A DNA stretch of 6,015 bases, from positions 1 through 6,015 of the forward strand of contig JAEWDF010000059.1 in the NCBI GenBank assembly GCA_023390245.1, written 5' to 3'. Shown here piece after piece: positions 5,266 through 6,015 of the stretch (positions are counted from its first letter, which is position 1; each line of letters begins with the position of its first letter). This stretch comes from Pseudomonadota bacterium (GTDB lineage: Bacteria > Pseudomonadota > Alphaproteobacteria > Caulobacterales > Caulobacteraceae). The notes under the pieces are model-generated. The model worked only from the letters and a program-made list of their open reading frames with translations, did no database searches and was not told the DNA's origin. The translations under genes and the position numbers were made by a program.

Positions 5266-6015
5266 CGGGGCGCGTCCCCGGCCGCGACGGCGCGGAAACC
5301 GGCGGCGGCGAAGCGGACCATGTAGGCGCAGGCGCTCTCCAGGTCGCCGGACCGGCACAGCCCGCCCGACAGCCGATCCAGGCGTCCCGTCTCGCCCAGC
5401 GTCAGCGTCAGGGCGCCGGACAGGTTGTGATAGCCCCAGTAGAGGTCGGCCTTGCTGGCCTCGGGCAACAGGCAGGCGATCAGTTCGATCAGCCGCCACA
5501 CCGTCGGGTCGAAATATCGGGCCATGGTCTCGCCGCCGAACATCGGGTTGGCGTTGGACTGGGCCACCAGGGCCGCATAGTGCTTCCAGCCCGGCCCGCC
5601 CTTCAGCGACCATTCGAACGGCGGCCTCAGGAAGGCGTCCAGCAGGCCCTCCAACGTCATGGCCTCCCCGGCGGAGGCGGCGTAGCGGTCCATCGCCGCC
5701 ACCCGTTCGTCGTTCCAGATCTTGGCCCGGCGGGTGAAGACCGCGTCGAACAGCTCGCGCTTGGCCCCGAAATAGTAGTGGATCAGGGCCGTGTCGACGC
5801 CGGCCTCGCGGGCCACCTCGCGGATGGTGACGCCATAGAAGCCATGCTTGGAGAACAGGTCCTCGGCCGCGTCCAGGATCAGGTCGCGCGTCTCGCCCGA
5901 CTGTTTGGCCTGGGCCTTCGGCGGACGGCCGCGCCGCGCGGGCGCGCCGGTCCCGGCGATCTTGCGGCGGGCGGCGGCGACCGGGCGCGGCGCGGTCGGG
6001 GCGTCAGGCTTGCTC
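5262..6015 (-). CDS. TetR/AcrR-family transcriptional regulator (start beyond right window edge)
   Basis: The frame is open from the right edge to TGA at 5264-5262, giving 250 residues in the window. There is no in-frame ATG or GTG before the helix-turn-helix, so the N-terminus lies outside; the GTG at 5816 is internal and would destroy the DNA-binding domain. Counting from the edge, residues 1-40 form a basic Pro/Ala/Arg-rich extension with RRGRPPKA (27-34), resembling an AT-hook core. The TetR_N domain follows: TRDLILDAAEDLFSKHGF (42-59), then the HTH VTIREVAREAGVDTALIHYYFGAK across 62-85, and RELFDAVF (86-93). The rest is an all-helical ligand-binding/dimerisation domain with FEWSLKGGPGWKHYAALVAQ and, later, YWGYHNLSGALTLTLG. 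Known for the family: it is usually a dimeric repressor released by a small ligand. The four-base overlap with the LytTR gene makes these one operon. The ligand and targets are not predictable from sequence. Confidence 0.93.
   Translation of the reverse strand, partial: SKPDAPTAPRPVAAARRKIAGTGAPARRGRPPKAQAKQSGETRDLILDAAEDLFSKHGFYGVTIREVAREAGVDTALIHYYFGAKRELFDAVFTRRAKIWNDERVAAMDRYAASAGEAMTLEGLLDAFLRPPFEWSLKGGPGWKHYAALVAQSNANPMFGGETMARYFDPTVWRLIELIACLLPEASKADLYWGYHNLSGALTLTLGETGRLDRLSGGLCRSGDLESACAYMVRFAAAGFRAVAAGDAPR

Noticed and set aside
5266..5613. Upstream extension of the LytTR frame to 5613
   Set aside because: This stretch is antisense-frame shadow of the TetR coding sequence. The GTGA overlap at 5265 with membrane helix 1 soon after gives the natural start.

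Overview
The window is about 6 kb of very GC-rich, gene-dense DNA. The base composition, the codon use and the gene families point to an alphaproteobacterium of the Caulobacterales, most likely Brevundimonas or a close relative. That placement is an inference from style and content, since there is no rRNA or other marker gene. I see no insertion sequences, tRNA/rRNA genes, CRISPR arrays or phage genes. It looks like ordinary chromosomal backbone, with one cytosine methyltransferase as the most accessory-like gene.

Left part, 1-2820, plus strand: an envelope operon. It holds the 3' part of a ydbH-type gene (cut by the window edge), then ynbE (short lipoprotein), ydbL (DUF1318 periplasmic protein) and an overlapping small two-helix membrane protein. 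In E. coli, YdbH is one of the three AsmA-like (TamB/YhdP/YdbH) proteins thought to carry phospholipids from inner to outer membrane. YnbE is its outer-membrane lipoprotein partner and YdbL a periplasmic modulator, so the first three genes form one intermembrane lipid-transport module. The fourth gene is unrecognised.

Middle part, 2817-4491: a minus-strand C5-cytosine DNA methyltransferase converges on the envelope operon so tightly that the two stop codons share a CTAG. No restriction endonuclease gene is visible beside it. A 76-bp divergent region separates it from a plus-strand lipoprotein of the COG3650 type. That short region contains a 12-bp imperfect inverted repeat (11 of 12 positions pair).

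Right part, 4495-6015, minus strand: a two-gene regulatory operon. A TetR-family regulator (start beyond the right edge, with a basic, AT-hook-like N-terminal extension) overlaps by four bases (GTGA) a four-helix membrane protein with a C-terminal LytTR DNA-binding domain. The lipoprotein gene converges on this operon with only three bases between stop codons. I found no wholly new system. The points most worth a second look are the TetR/membrane-LytTR pair, the dyad in the divergent region, the unknown fourth gene of the ydbH operon and the solitary methyltransferase.
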